In this document: one piece after another, positions 63,812-64,000 of the stretch | How positions within the stretch are numbered: the stretch's first letter is position 1 | Layout of the letters: each line of letters opens with the position of its first letter | Origin: a bacterium | GTDB lineage: Bacteria > Bacteroidota > Ignavibacteria > Kapaibacteriales > UBA2268 | NCBI GenBank assembly: GCA_024711295.1 | Contig: JANJTB010000005.1 | Location: forward strand, 20,319-84,318 | Length of the DNA stretch: 64,000 nt | Direction: 5' to 3' | Made by a program: the position numbers and the translations under genes | Notes under the pieces: model-generated | Told to the model about the DNA's origin: nothing | What the model saw: the letters and a program-made list of their open reading frames with translations, nothing else | Databases searched by the model: none

Positions 63812-64000
63812 TCATAACATTTTAAAAATAATATGCTGTGATGAATATAGACAGCCAAGAGCTTTTGTGATTTTTGATTCATCTCCCCAGTGCCAACCCA
63901 GTTGGAATTTATCAAGTTTGAAGTAATCATTTTGTGTATCAAGTATGAAAGGATTACCATTCATATAAAATGTATGTTGTTCGGGCTCTCTTGTTTGAGA
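63812..64000 (-). CDS. C-terminal end of an unidentified protein (partial)
   Basis: The minus-strand frame is open from the window edge to a TGA at 63812, giving 62 residues with FYMNGNPFILDTQND and FQLGWHWGDESKITKALGC. The start lies beyond the window. The composition (Trp, Gly, Asn rich) fits an exported protein, possibly of the same kind as the broken gene at 62014, but this is only a guess. No family is recognised. Confidence 0.55.
   Translation of the reverse strand, partial: SQTREPEQHTFYMNGNPFILDTQNDYFKLDKFQLGWHWGDESKITKALGCLYSSQHIIFKML

Noticed and set aside
62014..64000. An integrative element at tRNA-Gln with att sites.
   Set aside because: Only the broken gene supports it. No integrase and no second copy of the tRNA 3' end was found up to the window edge, so it is given as a finding but not as a mobile element feature.

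Overview
The window is AT-rich DNA from a member of the Bacteroidota/Chlorobiota (FCB) lineage. Five predicted secreted proteins end in type IX secretion (T9SS) sorting modules, outer-membrane barrels are frequent, and the two best RNA-gene promoters match the Bacteroidota pattern TTTG/TTG, 19-20 bp spacer, TAnnTTTG. T9SS cargo together with SBBP-repeat, IgGFc-binding-like and CotH proteins recalls the Ignavibacteria/Kapabacteria side of the group. That placement is inference, because no rRNA is present.

Layout. 1-3609: end of a secreted carbohydrate-binding-like protein, a CotH/lamin-tail protein and a small HAD protein. 3686-9950 (minus): monomeric isocitrate dehydrogenase, two overlapping signal peptidases, LepA and a thiamine-binding-like protein. 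10029-17972 (minus): a lipoprotein, a DUF2520 dehydrogenase, cysS, ccmB, an IgGFc-binding/beta-barrel fusion, a cohesin-like T9SS protein and a small barrel. 18084-23113 (plus): a double-OmpA protein and three exported enzymes (DUF1460, DJ-1/PfpI, glycosylasparaginase). 23118-27378: cobalamin adenosyltransferase group, then ymdB-asd-HAD. 27389-30922: a 1177-aa SBBP-repeat protein. 31106-35666: tyrS facing rsmB-HAD-exonuclease.

36166-43297 is the most unusual part. A small T9SS protein is followed by a 2154-aa exported, cysteine-free fibre-like protein. The latter has an N-terminal assembly-type domain, Trp-rich cassettes, a GVWGD-type region, about 820 residues built on a 12-residue (2 x 6) repeat, and a compact C-terminal tip. 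It ends at a strong terminator.

43450-54820: recR-ybaB with an overlapping lipoprotein, pspA with a YbjN-like partner, a phosphate-selective-type porin, pheT with a coiled-coil protein, acyl-CoA dehydrogenase with HMG-CoA lyase, and a transaldolase with an added Pro/Lys-rich tail. 54935-62078: tRNA-Arg(UCU), SRP RNA, dapA, a SpoIIE-type phosphatase and a STAS protein flanking aspS, a flippase-like membrane protein, a SPOR protein and tRNA-Gln(CUG). 62014-64000: a gene broken against the tRNA-Gln 3' end, a WD40/T9SS protein and the end of another gene. This looks like an accessory segment abutting the tRNA.

Most of the window is housekeeping translation, cofactor and envelope genes interleaved with exported surface proteins. 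No integrase, transposase, CRISPR array or restriction system was seen.
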